Assembly: GCA_017395505.1 (NCBI GenBank)
Contig: JAFPUH010000048.1
Location: forward strand, 1 to 33,010
Origin: Kiritimatiellia bacterium
GTDB taxonomy: Bacteria; Verrucomicrobiota; Kiritimatiellia; RFP12; UBA1067
Length of the DNA: 33,010 nt
Direction of reading: 5' to 3'
Position 1 is the stretch's first letter, and the number at the start of each line of letters is the position of its first letter. A program made the translations under genes and the position numbers. The notes beneath the pieces were generated by a model, which saw nothing but the letters and a program-made list of their open reading frames with translations, was not told the origin of the DNA and searched no databases. Below, piece after piece: positions 15,659 through 24,099 of the stretch.

Positions 15659-15829
15659 ATGGCACATACAATCGCCGCCGACAAGTGCGTGAGCTGCGGA
15701 TGCTGCAAGGATGCATGCCCTGCCGAGGCTATCACCGAGGGTACGCCCTACGCGATCGACCCCGACAAGTGCGTTGATTGCGGAGCCTGCGCTGCGCAGT
15801 GCCCGAGTGAAGCTATCTCCGCCGCGTGA
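15659..15829 (+). CDS. 2[4Fe-4S] ferredoxin
   Basis: 56 residues, typical of clostridial-type ferredoxins, and read directly from the sequence. Two cluster motifs are complete: C10, C13, C16 and C20-P (CVSCGCCKDACP), and C38, C41, C44 and C48-P (CVDCGACAAQCP), each followed by the usual EAI. It is a low-potential electron carrier in the cytoplasm and could serve IorA and NfnAB encoded in this window. AAAGGAG lies ten bases upstream. The stop overlaps the GTG of the next gene (GTGA). Confidence 0.95.
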   Translation: MAHTIAADKCVSCGCCKDACPAEAITEGTPYAIDPDKCVDCGACAAQCPSEAISAA

Positions 15830-16662
15830 TAGAATTCATTCACGAGACCCTGCTTCTGCTTCCGTTCCTCTTCGGGACATATCTGGTTCTGGAGATGATA
15901 GAGGCGAAGGCGGGCGGTGCGCTCGAGCGTTGGCTCGAGCGTGCTCGTTCTGTGGGGCCGTTCGCCGGTGCGCTGGCGGGCGCGATCCCGCAGTGCGGCG
16001 TTTCGGCCGCAGCCGCTTCGTTCTATGCGGGTGGCGTCATCACGGTGGGTACCCTTACCGCAGTATTCCTTTCGACTTCAGACGAGCTTCTGCCTGTGCT
16101 CATATCAAAACAGGTGCCGTTCCTGCTCATGGCGAAGATCGTCGTTCTCAAGGTGATCTGCGCAATCGCGGTCGGCTTCACGGTCAATGGCATCCTCGCG
16201 CTGTTGAGGCGCCGCCGCCGCGACGTATCCGTCGAGGAGCTCTGCGAGCACAGCCTTTGCCATTGCAGGGAGCACAAGGGCATACTTGTGCCTGCCCTGA
16301 TACATACGGCTGAGATATTCCTTTTCATCGTTATCGTGTCCGGGGCGATAAACCTTGCGATGCACTACTTCGGCGAAGACTGCCTCGGCAGCCTGCACAT
16401 GACGCGGCCTCTGATCGGCGAGCTTGCGGCAGGCGCGATAGGGCTGGTGCCCAACTGCGCGGTGTCCGTCGCCGGCGCCGAACTGTACGTAAAGGGTGCG
16501 ATCAGCGGAGGCGCGCTGATGGCGAGCTCATTCACCGGCTCCGGACTTGGCCTGCTGGTGCTTTTGAGGACAAACCGCAATCTCAAGGAGAACATCTGCA
16601 TACTGCTGACCGTGTATGTCGTCGGGGTGGTTCTCGGCGTTCTGACCGGTCCGCTGCTGTAG
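15826..16662 (+). CDS. ArsP_2-family permease (putative heavy-metal or arsenic exporter)
   Basis: 278 residues, GTG start overlapping the ferredoxin stop. Hydrophobic throughout, with about eight spans, arranged as two similar halves. AGAIPQCGVSAAAASFYAGG with TAVFLSTSDELLP in the first half is matched by AGAIGLVPNCAVSVAGAELY with ASSFTGSGLGLL in the second. This is the layout of the putative heavy-metal exporter family (ArsP_2, also annotated as arsenic efflux or manganese transport). A cytoplasmic loop between the halves contains CEHSLCHCREH, a possible metal-binding cluster. The substrate is unproven. Co-translation with a ferredoxin is unusual for a simple exporter. Confidence 0.75.
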   Translation: MIEFIHETLLLLPFLFGTYLVLEMIEAKAGGALERWLERARSVGPFAGALAGAIPQCGVSAAAASFYAGGVITVGTLTAVFLSTSDELLPVLISKQVPFLLMAKIVVLKVICAIAVGFTVNGILALLRRRRRDVSVEELCEHSLCHCREHKGILVPALIHTAEIFLFIVIVSGAINLAMHYFGEDCLGSLHMTRPLIGELAAGAIGLVPNCAVSVAGAELYVKGAISGGALMASSFTGSGLGLLVLLRTNRNLKENICILLTVYVVGVVLGVLTGPLL

Positions 16663-16685
16663 AGCGCAGGAAAGGAGTGATCATC

Positions 16686-17663
16686 ATGCCCAAAGCCAAG
16701 GAAATCGCAAAGTCGGTCTATTCCTGGTGCAAGACCGTCGTGTCCGGCTTTCTGGTCAACCACTGCTCCATGCATGCCGCGGGGCTGACCTACTTCTCGA
16801 TGCTCTCGATGGTTCCCAGCCTCTGCCTGCTGCTGTTCTTCGCCAAGACGTGCGGCATAGACGACTGCGCGCGCAACTCGATAAACAACCACATCGACAT
16901 CATGATCCAGAACATCGAGAAGGGGCAGGACGACGACATAGTCTCGACGCTCGCCGACGTGAAGGTCATGAGCGAGGAGGAGCGCGAACGCAAGCGCATC
17001 GCCGCCTTGGAGTTCGGCAAGCAGGCCCGCGAGATATCGGACAGCATCTTCGACCGCATCGACAACTTCAACATCGGCACCCTCGGATGGATCGGCTTCA
17101 TGTTCCTGCTCTGGACGGTCATAAGCTCTCTCGGCATGGTGGAGGTCAGCTTCAACCACATATGGGGCGTGACCAAGCCGCGACCGATATGGAAGCGAGC
17201 CTACATGTACCTTTTCATATCGATAGTCGTGCCGGTGCTTGTGGCGCTCGCGATGTCGCTGCCGATACTGGGCATAGTCAAGAACATCATAGTGGCGGTG
17301 CTGGGCTCGACGTGGCTTACGAAATGGGTTGGCGACGGCCTCATATGGCTGCTCGACTCCGCGCTGGTAAGGCTCGGCTTCGCGCTCGGCATGGCCTCGC
17401 TCAACTTCGCGTTCCTCTTCTACATGATGCCGAACTGCAAGGTTCCGTTCAAGCCGGCCTTCCTCGGCGGCCTCATAACGGCGCTTCTCTACGGCGGATG
17501 GATGAAGGTTTGCGCGATCGCACAGGTCGGTATCGCCAAGTCGTCTGCGCTCTACGGATCGTTTGCGATCTTCCCGATAATCCTCGCTTGGATGTACATG
17601 AGCTGGGAGATCATCCTGCTCGGCGCCAACATGGCCCACGCCTTCCACAAGGAGCTGAAATGA
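16686..17663 (+). CDS. YihY/BrkB-family inner membrane protein
   Basis: 325 residues, start chosen at the ATG eight bases after AAAGGAG (a GTG nine bases earlier overlaps that site). About six membrane segments occur. The family phrases AAGLTYFSMLSMVPSL near residue 40 and SALYGSFAIFPIILAWMYMSWEIILLGA near the end are both present. Between the first two spans lies an unusually long charged insert with EEERERKRIAALEFGK. YihY proteins are widespread in Gram-negative bacteria and their role is poorly known. The stop overlaps the next start by ATGA. Confidence 0.88.
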   Translation: MPKAKEIAKSVYSWCKTVVSGFLVNHCSMHAAGLTYFSMLSMVPSLCLLLFFAKTCGIDDCARNSINNHIDIMIQNIEKGQDDDIVSTLADVKVMSEEERERKRIAALEFGKQAREISDSIFDRIDNFNIGTLGWIGFMFLLWTVISSLGMVEVSFNHIWGVTKPRPIWKRAYMYLFISIVVPVLVALAMSLPILGIVKNIIVAVLGSTWLTKWVGDGLIWLLDSALVRLGFALGMASLNFAFLFYMMPNCKVPFKPAFLGGLITALLYGGWMKVCAIAQVGIAKSSALYGSFAIFPIILAWMYMSWEIILLGANMAHAFHKELK

Positions 17664-18544
17664 AGATAGTGATCACCGGCGGCAAGGGCATGCTCGGCCG
17701 CACGCTCCAGAAGGAGCTGTCGGCACACGAGATCGTCGTAGCCGACCTTCCCGAATGGGATATAACGGATGCCGACGCGTTCTCGTCCAGACTTTCCGGC
17801 GAGAGTCCCGACGTAGTGGTGCATTGTGCCGCCATGACGAAGGTGGACGACTGCGAGACGAACCGCGAGCTTGCCTTCAGACTCAACGAGGAGGGGTCGC
17901 GCAACGTCGCCCTCGCCTGCAAGATGTGCGGCGCCAGACTGATTGCGATTTCGACGGACTACGTGTTCAGCGGCGAACCGCCAAGAGAGCCGTGGGCTTG
18001 GAGCGAGATGGACATTCCGCGTCCAAGGACGGTCTACGGCGCCTCGAAGTTCGCCGGCGAGCAGATGATCCAGATGATACTGCCCGACGCCGTGATACTT
18101 CGCATCGCCTGGCTCTACGGAGCAGGAGGCCCCAGCTTCATCCACACGATGGCGAAGCTTGGAGCCGCCGAAGGTGCGCCGCTCAAGGTGGTCGACGACC
18201 AGCGCGGCAACCCGACGAGCTGCAAGACTGTGGCTGATGTCATCGCCTTTCTGCTGACAAGGCCGGATGTAAGCGGCATAGTTCACGGCACATGCGAAGA
18301 CCAGTGCACCTGGTATGGCTTGACGGTTGAGCTTTTCCGTCTTCTCGGGTTCAAGCGCGAAGTCGTGCCGTGCACGACCGAAGAGTTCCCGAGGCCTGCG
18401 CCGCGACCCAGAAACTCCGCCTTGAAGAAGAGCGTCCTGAACCTGCTGGGCTACCGCACTCCGCGCTGGCAGGCGGCGCTGAGGGATTTCGTAGTCGATG
18501 AATTCGGCGTGACTCTTGACCCCGAAGCTCAAAAAGTGGTATAA
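17660..18544 (+). CDS. rfbD: dTDP-4-dehydrorhamnose reductase (RfbD-like)
   Basis: 294 residues, extended short-chain dehydrogenase. The NAD(P)-binding loop is TGGKGMLG (6-13). The catalytic triad region includes STDYVFSG (98-105) and Y126-GAS-K130. Other family phrases are VVHCAAMTKVDDCE, RIAWLYG and DQRGNPTS. RfbD makes dTDP-rhamnose for surface polysaccharides. No other rfb genes are near, so another sugar-nucleotide reductase is possible. The start overlaps the yihY-like stop. The stop codon TAA lies inside the -10 of the next promoter. Confidence 0.88.
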   Translation: MKIVITGGKGMLGRTLQKELSAHEIVVADLPEWDITDADAFSSRLSGESPDVVVHCAAMTKVDDCETNRELAFRLNEEGSRNVALACKMCGARLIAISTDYVFSGEPPREPWAWSEMDIPRPRTVYGASKFAGEQMIQMILPDAVILRIAWLYGAGGPSFIHTMAKLGAAEGAPLKVVDDQRGNPTSCKTVADVIAFLLTRPDVSGIVHGTCEDQCTWYGLTVELFRLLGFKREVVPCTTEEFPRPAPRPRNSALKKSVLNLLGYRTPRWQAALRDFVVDEFGVTLDPEAQKVV

Positions 18545-18545
18545 T
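18516..18545 (+). promoter_or_regulatory. Strong promoter of the nadC-coaX...queE group
   Basis: TTGACC (18516-18521), an 18-base spacer and TATAAT (18540-18545) with TGG before the -10. It lies inside the end of the rfbD-like gene. The ATG at 18552 is where transcription should begin, so the first gene has no room for a ribosome binding site. Confidence 0.8.
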
Positions 18546-18551
18546 TCAATT

Positions 18552-18812
18552 ATGACGATCAAGAAAATCAAGCCCATTAAACCGGCATCCGCTCCAGCTG
18601 CGGCCGCTCCGGCGGCAGGCGGTGCGACAATCGCCGACAGGTTCAAGCTCGACGTTCCCGAAGCTTCCGCGAAAAAGGGCGGCGGCGGAACGGTCGGCAA
18701 GAAGGCTGCGACAATCGCGCTCATCGTGGGCCTTGTCGCGCTTACCGTCGCCGGTGTGCTTGCATTCGTGCTGTATCAGCACTGGGACTACCTCTGCAAC
18801 CAGGTCGCCTGA
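18552..18812 (+). CDS. Small tail-anchored membrane protein, likely leaderless
   Basis: 86 residues from the ATG six bases after the -10 hexamer. A TTG 36 bases upstream is in frame but is part of the -35. A basic, Ala/Pro-rich head (KKIKPIKPASAPAAAAPAAG) is followed by a short TIADRFKLDVP phrase, a Gly/Lys linker and one membrane span (about 50-75, IALIVGLVALTVAGVLAFVL), then a short tail. No family was recognised. Its stop overlaps the nadC start (TGATG). No ribosome binding site is present, in keeping with translation of a leaderless mRNA. Confidence 0.7.
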   Translation: MTIKKIKPIKPASAPAAAAPAAGGATIADRFKLDVPEASAKKGGGGTVGKKAATIALIVGLVALTVAGVLAFVLYQHWDYLCNQVA

Positions 18813-19702
18813 TGAAGGACGTGATGCGCTCCCCCCGCGCGCAGGCCGCAGTGCGGCTTGCGTTGAACGAGGATTTGGTTTCCGTCTCGCTCGCGAAGTC
18901 GTTTCCCCGCTGCGACGCGACTTCGATAGCGCTCGTCAACCCCAAGGCCGTTGCGACTGGCGAGATATACGCCAAGGGTACAGGCTGCGTCGTCGCCGGA
19001 ACCACCGTCGCCCAGGCCGTGTTCCGCGTGGTCGACCCCAAGATCAAGGTCAAGATACTCAAGGCGGACGGGTCTGTCGTCAAGCCCGGCGAGCCGATAC
19101 TCGAGTTCAAGGGCCTTGCGCGCAGCATACTCGCCGCTGAGAGGACGGCGCTCAACTTCATGCAGAGGATGTGCGCCACGGCAACCCTTACGAAAAAGTT
19201 CGTCGACGCGGTAAAGCGCTACGGCACTATGATACTCGACACGCGCAAGACGACGCCCGGCCTTCGCGTCTTCGAGAAGTACGCCGTGCTCTGCGGCGGC
19301 GGCACGAACCACAGGATGGGCATGTACGACCGAATCCTGATGAAGGACAACCACCGTCGCCTTTGGCGCGGGGGCAATCCCGACGAGCTCGACAAGGCCG
19401 TTGTCGCGGCGCGAAAGGCTTTCCCCAAGCTGGCAGTGGAGGTCGAGGTCGAGAGCATACGCGAGTGCGAAAGCGCCCTCAAGGCCAAGCCCGAGTGGAT
19501 AATGCTCGACAACATGAGCTGTGCCGACATGAAGAAGTGCGTTAAGCTCTGCAAGGGCATCTCCAAGACAGAGGCTTCGGGCGGCATAACCCTCGACCGC
19601 GCCAAGGAGGTCGCCGCGACAGGCGTCACGGCCATCTCGCTCGGCTGCCTTACTCACTCTGCGGGGTCTATCGACCTTTCGCTGGAATGGAGAGCCGTTT
19701 GA
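18812..19702 (+). CDS. nadC: Nicotinate-nucleotide pyrophosphorylase (carboxylating)
   Basis: 296 residues. NadC converts quinolinate and PRPP to nicotinate mononucleotide in NAD synthesis. The N-terminal part has ALNEDL and ERTALNFMQRMCATAT. The active-site section has DTRKTTPGLR and GGGTNHRMGMYDRILMKDNH. The barrel continues with VEVEVESIRE, IMLDNMS and EASGGITLDRAKEVAATGV. All are standard family motifs and the length is normal. It is followed by coaX with a 16-base overlap. nadA and nadB are not in the window. Confidence 0.95.
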   Translation: MKDVMRSPRAQAAVRLALNEDLVSVSLAKSFPRCDATSIALVNPKAVATGEIYAKGTGCVVAGTTVAQAVFRVVDPKIKVKILKADGSVVKPGEPILEFKGLARSILAAERTALNFMQRMCATATLTKKFVDAVKRYGTMILDTRKTTPGLRVFEKYAVLCGGGTNHRMGMYDRILMKDNHRRLWRGGNPDELDKAVVAARKAFPKLAVEVEVESIRECESALKAKPEWIMLDNMSCADMKKCVKLCKGISKTEASGGITLDRAKEVAATGVTAISLGCLTHSAGSIDLSLEWRAV

Positions 19703-20451
19703 GGTTGATAGTCGTAGACGTCGGCAACACATCCACGGCCGTGGGACTTTGGTCCGACGGCCGTGTGACCAATGTGAGCCATTGCGACGGCGGCTTTGGC
19801 GAGGCTTCGTCCGTTGTTAGGACGCTCGCCGGAAGGCTTGGCTCCGCGCAGCCGAAGGTTCTGGCCTATGTGTCGGTTGTCCCGGGCGAAGACGTCAGGT
19901 GGCGCCGGTTGGCAAAGGCTTGCGGGCTGGAGTTCCGCCAGGTCTGCCACAAGAGGCTGGGCGGCCTCATAACGCTCGACTACCCCAAGCCCGAAACCAT
20001 CGGCGCGGACCGTCTGGCGGACGCGGCCGGTGCGGTGTCGCGATACGGAGCCCCCGTGCTTGTGATGGATTTCGGCACAGCTCTCACGGCGGCGGTCGTG
20101 ACGAGCGACGGCGTATGGCGCGGCGGCGTGATAGCGCCGGGCTTTCCGCTGATGCGCGACTATCTTTTCGAGCGCACGGCCAAGCTGCCCCGCATGAAGC
20201 TCGGCAGCGGAAAGGCCCCTAAGATCGGGCGCTCCACCGAGGAGGCCATGCGCTTTGGAGCACTCGTAGGGTATCGCGGAATGGTGCGCGAGATAGCCTC
20301 TACGCTCTCGCGCAACTTCAAGGAGAGCTTCCGTCTCGTCGCGACCGGAGGCTTCGCGAAATGGGTGCTCTCTGACCTCGACCTGCCTTTCACAATCGAT
20401 CCCACACTAACGCTACACGGAGCCGGTCTCATATGCTCAAGAAACTTCTGA
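19687..20451 (+). CDS. coaX: Type III pantothenate kinase
   Basis: 254 residues. CoaX phosphorylates pantothenate, the first step of coenzyme A synthesis, and is a member of the ASKHA fold. Motifs are VVDVGNTSTAVGLW at the start, ETIGADRLADAAGA in the middle, and VMDFGTALTAAVV followed by GGVIAPGF. The ATG given overlaps nadC by 16 bases. A TTG at 19699, overlapping the nadC stop, would also leave the phosphate loop intact. It overlaps the next gene by 19 bases. Confidence 0.94.
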   Translation: MESRLRLIVVDVGNTSTAVGLWSDGRVTNVSHCDGGFGEASSVVRTLAGRLGSAQPKVLAYVSVVPGEDVRWRRLAKACGLEFRQVCHKRLGGLITLDYPKPETIGADRLADAAGAVSRYGAPVLVMDFGTALTAAVVTSDGVWRGGVIAPGFPLMRDYLFERTAKLPRMKLGSGKAPKIGRSTEEAMRFGALVGYRGMVREIASTLSRNFKESFRLVATGGFAKWVLSDLDLPFTIDPTLTLHGAGLICSRNF

Positions 20452-20948
20452 CAGCCGTCGCCTTTGCCGCTGCGTTCGCAGGGTGCGGCCCGTTCTGGGT
20501 CGATCCCTACATCACGGTTCGCGAAAGTCCGCTCAACTGGGTTCACATACACTACTACAACCTCAACCGCAAGCCAATCCGCCGCATAAGCGTCTACCTC
20601 AACGGAATGGGTCACGTCGAGGTGCGCAAGGGCACAAGCGACCTCGTTTCCAACGATTTCGCCAAGGGCTACAAGGACGAAAACTGGAGTGGAATCAAGA
20701 CCTGCCGGATAGATGTCGACCCCAAGCACGCCACCGACATCATGCAGAACCTCGTGAACTACGGCCTGCTGGATCGCGAGAAGACCGGCCGCAAGTCCAG
20801 CAAGGAGCAGTTTGACCGCTTCATCGCCGTCAAAGCCAACGTCAGCAACACGACATACTCCGACAACGTCAACATATTCGAGGTCGACCCGGATCTCGCC
20901 GAGCAGCTGCTTGACGTGATACGCGAGTTCGACGATCCCACGAAATGA
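20433..20948 (+). CDS. Predicted lipoprotein, unknown function
   Basis: 171 residues with a lipoprotein signal peptide: charged start MLKKLL, hydrophobic core and the lipobox FAGC, giving a lipidated C18 followed by GPFWVD. The mature part has the phrases VHIHYYNLNRKPIRRI and a charged C-terminal half ending EFDDPTK. No family was recognised. The start lies inside the end of coaX and the stop overlaps the next start (ATGA), so it is co-transcribed with an outer-membrane-type protein, which could be a partner in the envelope. Confidence 0.75.
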   Translation: MLKKLLTAVAFAAAFAGCGPFWVDPYITVRESPLNWVHIHYYNLNRKPIRRISVYLNGMGHVEVRKGTSDLVSNDFAKGYKDENWSGIKTCRIDVDPKHATDIMQNLVNYGLLDREKTGRKSSKEQFDRFIAVKANVSNTTYSDNVNIFEVDPDLAEQLLDVIREFDDPTK

Positions 20949-21424
20949 AGAGGTTGCTGCCGCTTATAGCCGTTTTTGCGGCGCTCTCCGCAAGAGGCGA
21001 CTTCGATTACGAAGAGCCGCCATACGAGTTCGACAGGTTCTATGTCGGCGTCGCTGGAGCGGGCGTGCTGCCGCAGGGCGGTTCGCGTCTCGACTCCCGT
21101 GCTGGTATTGCCATGCGCTTCGGCTGCTACCTTGCCGAGATGTGGGCTGTCGAGGGCGAGGCCACATGGCTTGACGACCGCGCCGGTCTCGGTCTGAAGG
21201 CCCTATGGCACTGGTGGGGATACGAGAGGCTGGATCCGTTCTTCACCTTCGGCGCAAGGGGTTGGGTGAATGACGGACAGGTCGGGCCGTGCGGCGGCCT
21301 TGGCGCCTTCTACCATCTGACCGAGAGCCTTTCCCTCCGCTTCGACGCCGATGCCGCTATCGGCGTGGAGACGCGCACGGAGATGGTGTATTCGCTTTCA
21401 GCCGGATTTCAGTGGTCGTTCTAA
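20945..21424 (+). CDS. Predicted small outer-membrane beta-barrel protein
   Basis: 159 residues. A signal peptide (1-18, ending SARG) is followed by alternating strands rich in aromatic residues: RFYVGVAGAGVLP, AGIAMRFGCYL, AVEGEATWL, LDPFFTFGARGWV, GGLGAFYHLTESLSLRFDAD and a final strand ending in phenylalanine (SAGFQWSF). The terminal aromatic residue is the usual BAM recognition signature. The size fits a small eight-stranded barrel of the OmpA/OmpW type. Function is unknown. It is translated right after the lipoprotein (ATGA overlap). Confidence 0.75.
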   Translation: MKRLLPLIAVFAALSARGDFDYEEPPYEFDRFYVGVAGAGVLPQGGSRLDSRAGIAMRFGCYLAEMWAVEGEATWLDDRAGLGLKALWHWWGYERLDPFFTFGARGWVNDGQVGPCGGLGAFYHLTESLSLRFDADAAIGVETRTEMVYSLSAGFQWSF

Positions 21425-21435
21425 CGGATTTTGAG

Positions 21436-22209
21436 ATGAAGGATTCGAGAGAAGAATGGTATGATGCGGCGAGCAAGGTCGCCGTTACGATTGTGGATGT
21501 GTCGGGCGCGGCTCAGGATCTGGCCAGGGGACACCTCGCCGGTCCGACCAGTACGTACTTTCTGGCCAAGGCGCTCGCCGCGGTTGCGTTGCTCGGTTCC
21601 GAGACTAGCGAAAAGGACGAGTCTGTATCCATACAGATGAAATGCAAAGGCCCGTTGGGCGGCTTCAACGTCGAATGCACCTCCGACGGCTCGCTTCGCG
21701 GCTACACAGAGCGCAAGATACTCGACGACTTCGACGGGCTCTCCAAACCGGACGCGCGCAAGGTGGTTGGAGAGAAGCAGCTGCAGGTTACGAGGTCGGT
21801 GCCGGGCCGCATAATTTCGCAGGGGATCTCCAATTCGCTCGACGGCTATCTTGCGGGCTCGCTGCAGCGCAAGGCGTGCATCTACCTCGAAGCCGCAGTC
21901 AGCGACGAGGTGGAGGTGCTCGAGGCTCGCGGCGTCATGGTCGAGAGCCTGCCCGACTCAAAGGCGTCGGTGACGGACTATGTTCCGGAGAAGCTTTCCG
22001 TCTCGTCTCGGGCGATCCTCAAGCAGCTGGGTCTGGAGCATGCCGAGCTTCGCAAGACATCCCCCCTGAAGTTCGCCTGCCGCTGCTCGCCAGAGCGTGC
22101 CGTCGCCATGCTGGGCGCGCTTGGCGAAAAGGAGCGCGAGGATCTGCCCCCGACGATCGACATAACCTGCCACATGTGCGGACGGACATTTACGGTGAAG
22201 ACTAGATGA
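21436..22209 (+). CDS. hslO: Hsp33 redox-regulated chaperone
   Basis: 257 residues from the ATG at 21436. A longer frame upstream only overlaps the outer-membrane gene in another phase. The N-terminal domain has ARGHLAGPTSTYFLAKAL and the family phrases CKGPLGGF, EKQLQVTR and SLQRKACIYLEA. The C-terminal zinc site is CRC (C215, C217) plus CHMC (C245, C248), the classic CxC...CxxC redox switch of Hsp33. It protects cytoplasmic proteins against oxidative unfolding, which fits an anaerobe meeting oxygen. It overlaps alr by ATGA. Confidence 0.94.
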   Translation: MKDSREEWYDAASKVAVTIVDVSGAAQDLARGHLAGPTSTYFLAKALAAVALLGSETSEKDESVSIQMKCKGPLGGFNVECTSDGSLRGYTERKILDDFDGLSKPDARKVVGEKQLQVTRSVPGRIISQGISNSLDGYLAGSLQRKACIYLEAAVSDEVEVLEARGVMVESLPDSKASVTDYVPEKLSVSSRAILKQLGLEHAELRKTSPLKFACRCSPERAVAMLGALGEKEREDLPPTIDITCHMCGRTFTVKTR

Positions 22210-23348
22210 ACACTGAACTCAAGAGAAGGGTGCGCGTCGAGATAGACCTCGGTACGCTCAGGCGCAACTACGAGAGGATTGCCGCCCACGCGAGGCCGGC
22301 CAGGGTGCTTTGCGTGCTTAAGGCCAACGCATACGGCCTTGGCGTCGGCGACTATGCGCGGGCGCTGGCCGGGACCGATTGCGCAGGCTTTGGCGTGGCC
22401 GAGCCGTTCGAAGCGCTGGAACTCGTCAAGGTTCTCAAGCGGATTGGCGTCAAGAAGGATGTCCAGATACTCAGCTCGATACTCCCCTACGAGATTGAAG
22501 CGATGGTCAAGGCTGGCGTCACCCTGCCCGTGACGGATCTAGGCAGCGCCAGACTGATCTCGTCTGCCGCAGTAAAGGCACGCCGCAAGGCGAAGGTTCA
22601 CATAAAGCTGGATACCGGCATGGGCCGGCTGGGTATTCTCGTCAATGACGCTCTGCCTGTCGTGAGCGAAGTCGTGCGGCTGCCCGGGCTCGAGGTCGAG
22701 GGCGTGTTCTCCCATTTTCCGATGGCGTATGATCCGGAAGATCCTTTCACAATGCGCCAGATCGAGTCGTTCAAGTCGTTCCTGGCTTCCGCAAAGAAGT
22801 CCGGCATAACCTTCGCCAAGGTGCATATCGCGGCGAGCGACGCCATAAACAACTTTCCTGCATGCGCCAAGCCGCCTTTCACGATGGTCCGAACGGGCAT
22901 CAACCTTCACGGCAGCTTCGATCCCAACGGACGCAAGGCATTGAACGTGGAGCCCGTGCTTACCCTCAAGACGCGCGTCGCCCAGGTTCGCGAGCTGCCC
23001 GCCGGAACCACGCTAGGCTACGGCAGAACGTGGTGCCTCAAGGAGCCTACACGCATCGCCACCATCTCGGCCGGCTATGCGGATGGCCTGCCTCTCGCCC
23101 TGACGAATCGCGGACACGTCCTCATAAACGGCGCGGTGTGTCCTGTCGTCGGCCGCATATCGATGGACTACGCGACAGTCGACGTTTCTGGCGCTGGTGA
23201 GGTAAGGCCAGGCGATGAGGTGATATGCCTCGGTCGCAGCGGCAAGTTCAGCGTGACGCCCGACGATTGGGCCAGGCTGAAGGGCACCCACGCCTACGAC
23301 ATAATCTGCTCGCTCGGCACACGCGTCGAGCGCGTCGCAATCGGTTGA
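22206..23348 (+). CDS. alr: Alanine racemase
   Basis: 380 residues. Alr is a PLP enzyme that makes D-alanine for peptidoglycan. The PLP lysine is K39 in VLKANAYGLG. Further motifs are VHIKLDTGMGRLG, FSHFPMA, VRTGINLHG, LGYGRTW, SAGYADGLP (with the catalytic tyrosine) and VGRISMDYATVDV. The position after GYADG that is often arginine is leucine here. Length and order are normal. Its presence indicates the cell makes peptidoglycan, which is of interest for a PVC bacterium. The stop is followed 16 bases later by rsmE. Confidence 0.95.
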   Translation: MNTELKRRVRVEIDLGTLRRNYERIAAHARPARVLCVLKANAYGLGVGDYARALAGTDCAGFGVAEPFEALELVKVLKRIGVKKDVQILSSILPYEIEAMVKAGVTLPVTDLGSARLISSAAVKARRKAKVHIKLDTGMGRLGILVNDALPVVSEVVRLPGLEVEGVFSHFPMAYDPEDPFTMRQIESFKSFLASAKKSGITFAKVHIAASDAINNFPACAKPPFTMVRTGINLHGSFDPNGRKALNVEPVLTLKTRVAQVRELPAGTTLGYGRTWCLKEPTRIATISAGYADGLPLALTNRGHVLINGAVCPVVGRISMDYATVDVSGAGEVRPGDEVICLGRSGKFSVTPDDWARLKGTHAYDIICSLGTRVERVAIG

Positions 23349-23364
23349 GACGGGGTCGCGGCAG

Positions 23365-24099
23365 ATGCACAGGCTACTTGTAGAGACACAGGCGCTTTCC
23401 TCGGACCGGCCGCAGCTGTCGGACCAGGCGCGCCGCCACCTCAAGGTCGTCCGCCTCAAGGATGGCGAAGAGATCGAGCTTTTCGATGGCCTGGGCCGTT
23501 GGCGCAGGTTCTCGTTCGTCCGCGGCGACCTGATTCCGGCTGGCGACGTCTGTGAAGATTCCGCCGCATCCCGCCGTCCGCTGACCCTTTTCGCGTGCGT
23601 GACGAAGGGTTCCCGTTGGGATTGGACGATCGAAAAGGCCACTGAGCTTGGCGCAACACGCATAGTGCCTGTCGTGTCGGAGAGGACGATTGTTCGAATT
23701 CCGGCGGACGAGCGCGAGGCGAAACGCCAGCGCTGGCTCAGGATAGCCGAGGATGCCGCAAGGCAGAGCGACGCCAAGTGGCTGCCGGATGTAGCAGCCC
23801 CGGTCGATTTCGCAGATGCCGTCAATCTGGCGTCGCTTTGCGACACTTATGTCGGGGCGCTGACCAATCCTCCGCCATGCGATATGCTGTCTGCCCTCGA
23901 AACGGGACGCGCCTCGAGCACCGCCCGTCCTCTAGCTGTTTTTGTGGGGCCAGAGGGCGACTTCACTCCGTCGGAGCTGTCTGCGCTTCTGTCCGTTGCG
24001 ACCCCCGTAAGCTTCGGCTCGACGATACTTCGAGCCGAGACTGCGGCCATATATGGCGTAAGCGTGCTGAAATCATGGATGGACTCGCATGAAGTATGA
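23365..24099 (+). CDS. rsmE: 16S rRNA m3U1498 methyltransferase
   Basis: 244 residues. RsmE methylates U1498 of 16S rRNA with SAM and has a trefoil-knot SPOUT domain. The N-terminal PUA-like part shows HLKVVRLKDGEEIELFDG. The catalytic part shows ATELGATRIVPV, WLRIAEDAARQSDA, FVGPEGDFTPSEL and SFGSTILRAETAAI, the last two being the knot region that binds SAM. The start is preceded only by a weak site (GGGG). It overlaps queE by 11 bases. Confidence 0.94.
   Translation: MHRLLVETQALSSDRPQLSDQARRHLKVVRLKDGEEIELFDGLGRWRRFSFVRGDLIPAGDVCEDSAASRRPLTLFACVTKGSRWDWTIEKATELGATRIVPVVSERTIVRIPADEREAKRQRWLRIAEDAARQSDAKWLPDVAAPVDFADAVNLASLCDTYVGALTNPPPCDMLSALETGRASSTARPLAVFVGPEGDFTPSELSALLSVATPVSFGSTILRAETAAIYGVSVLKSWMDSHEV

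Noticed and set aside
14142..15716. A 524-codon open frame on the minus strand
   Set aside because: It lies opposite ispH and dsbD, both certain, and has a shadow-like composition.
21455..21470. TGGTATGAT as a promoter -10
   Set aside because: It lies after the hslO start within codons of the gene, with no -35 and no gene start just downstream.
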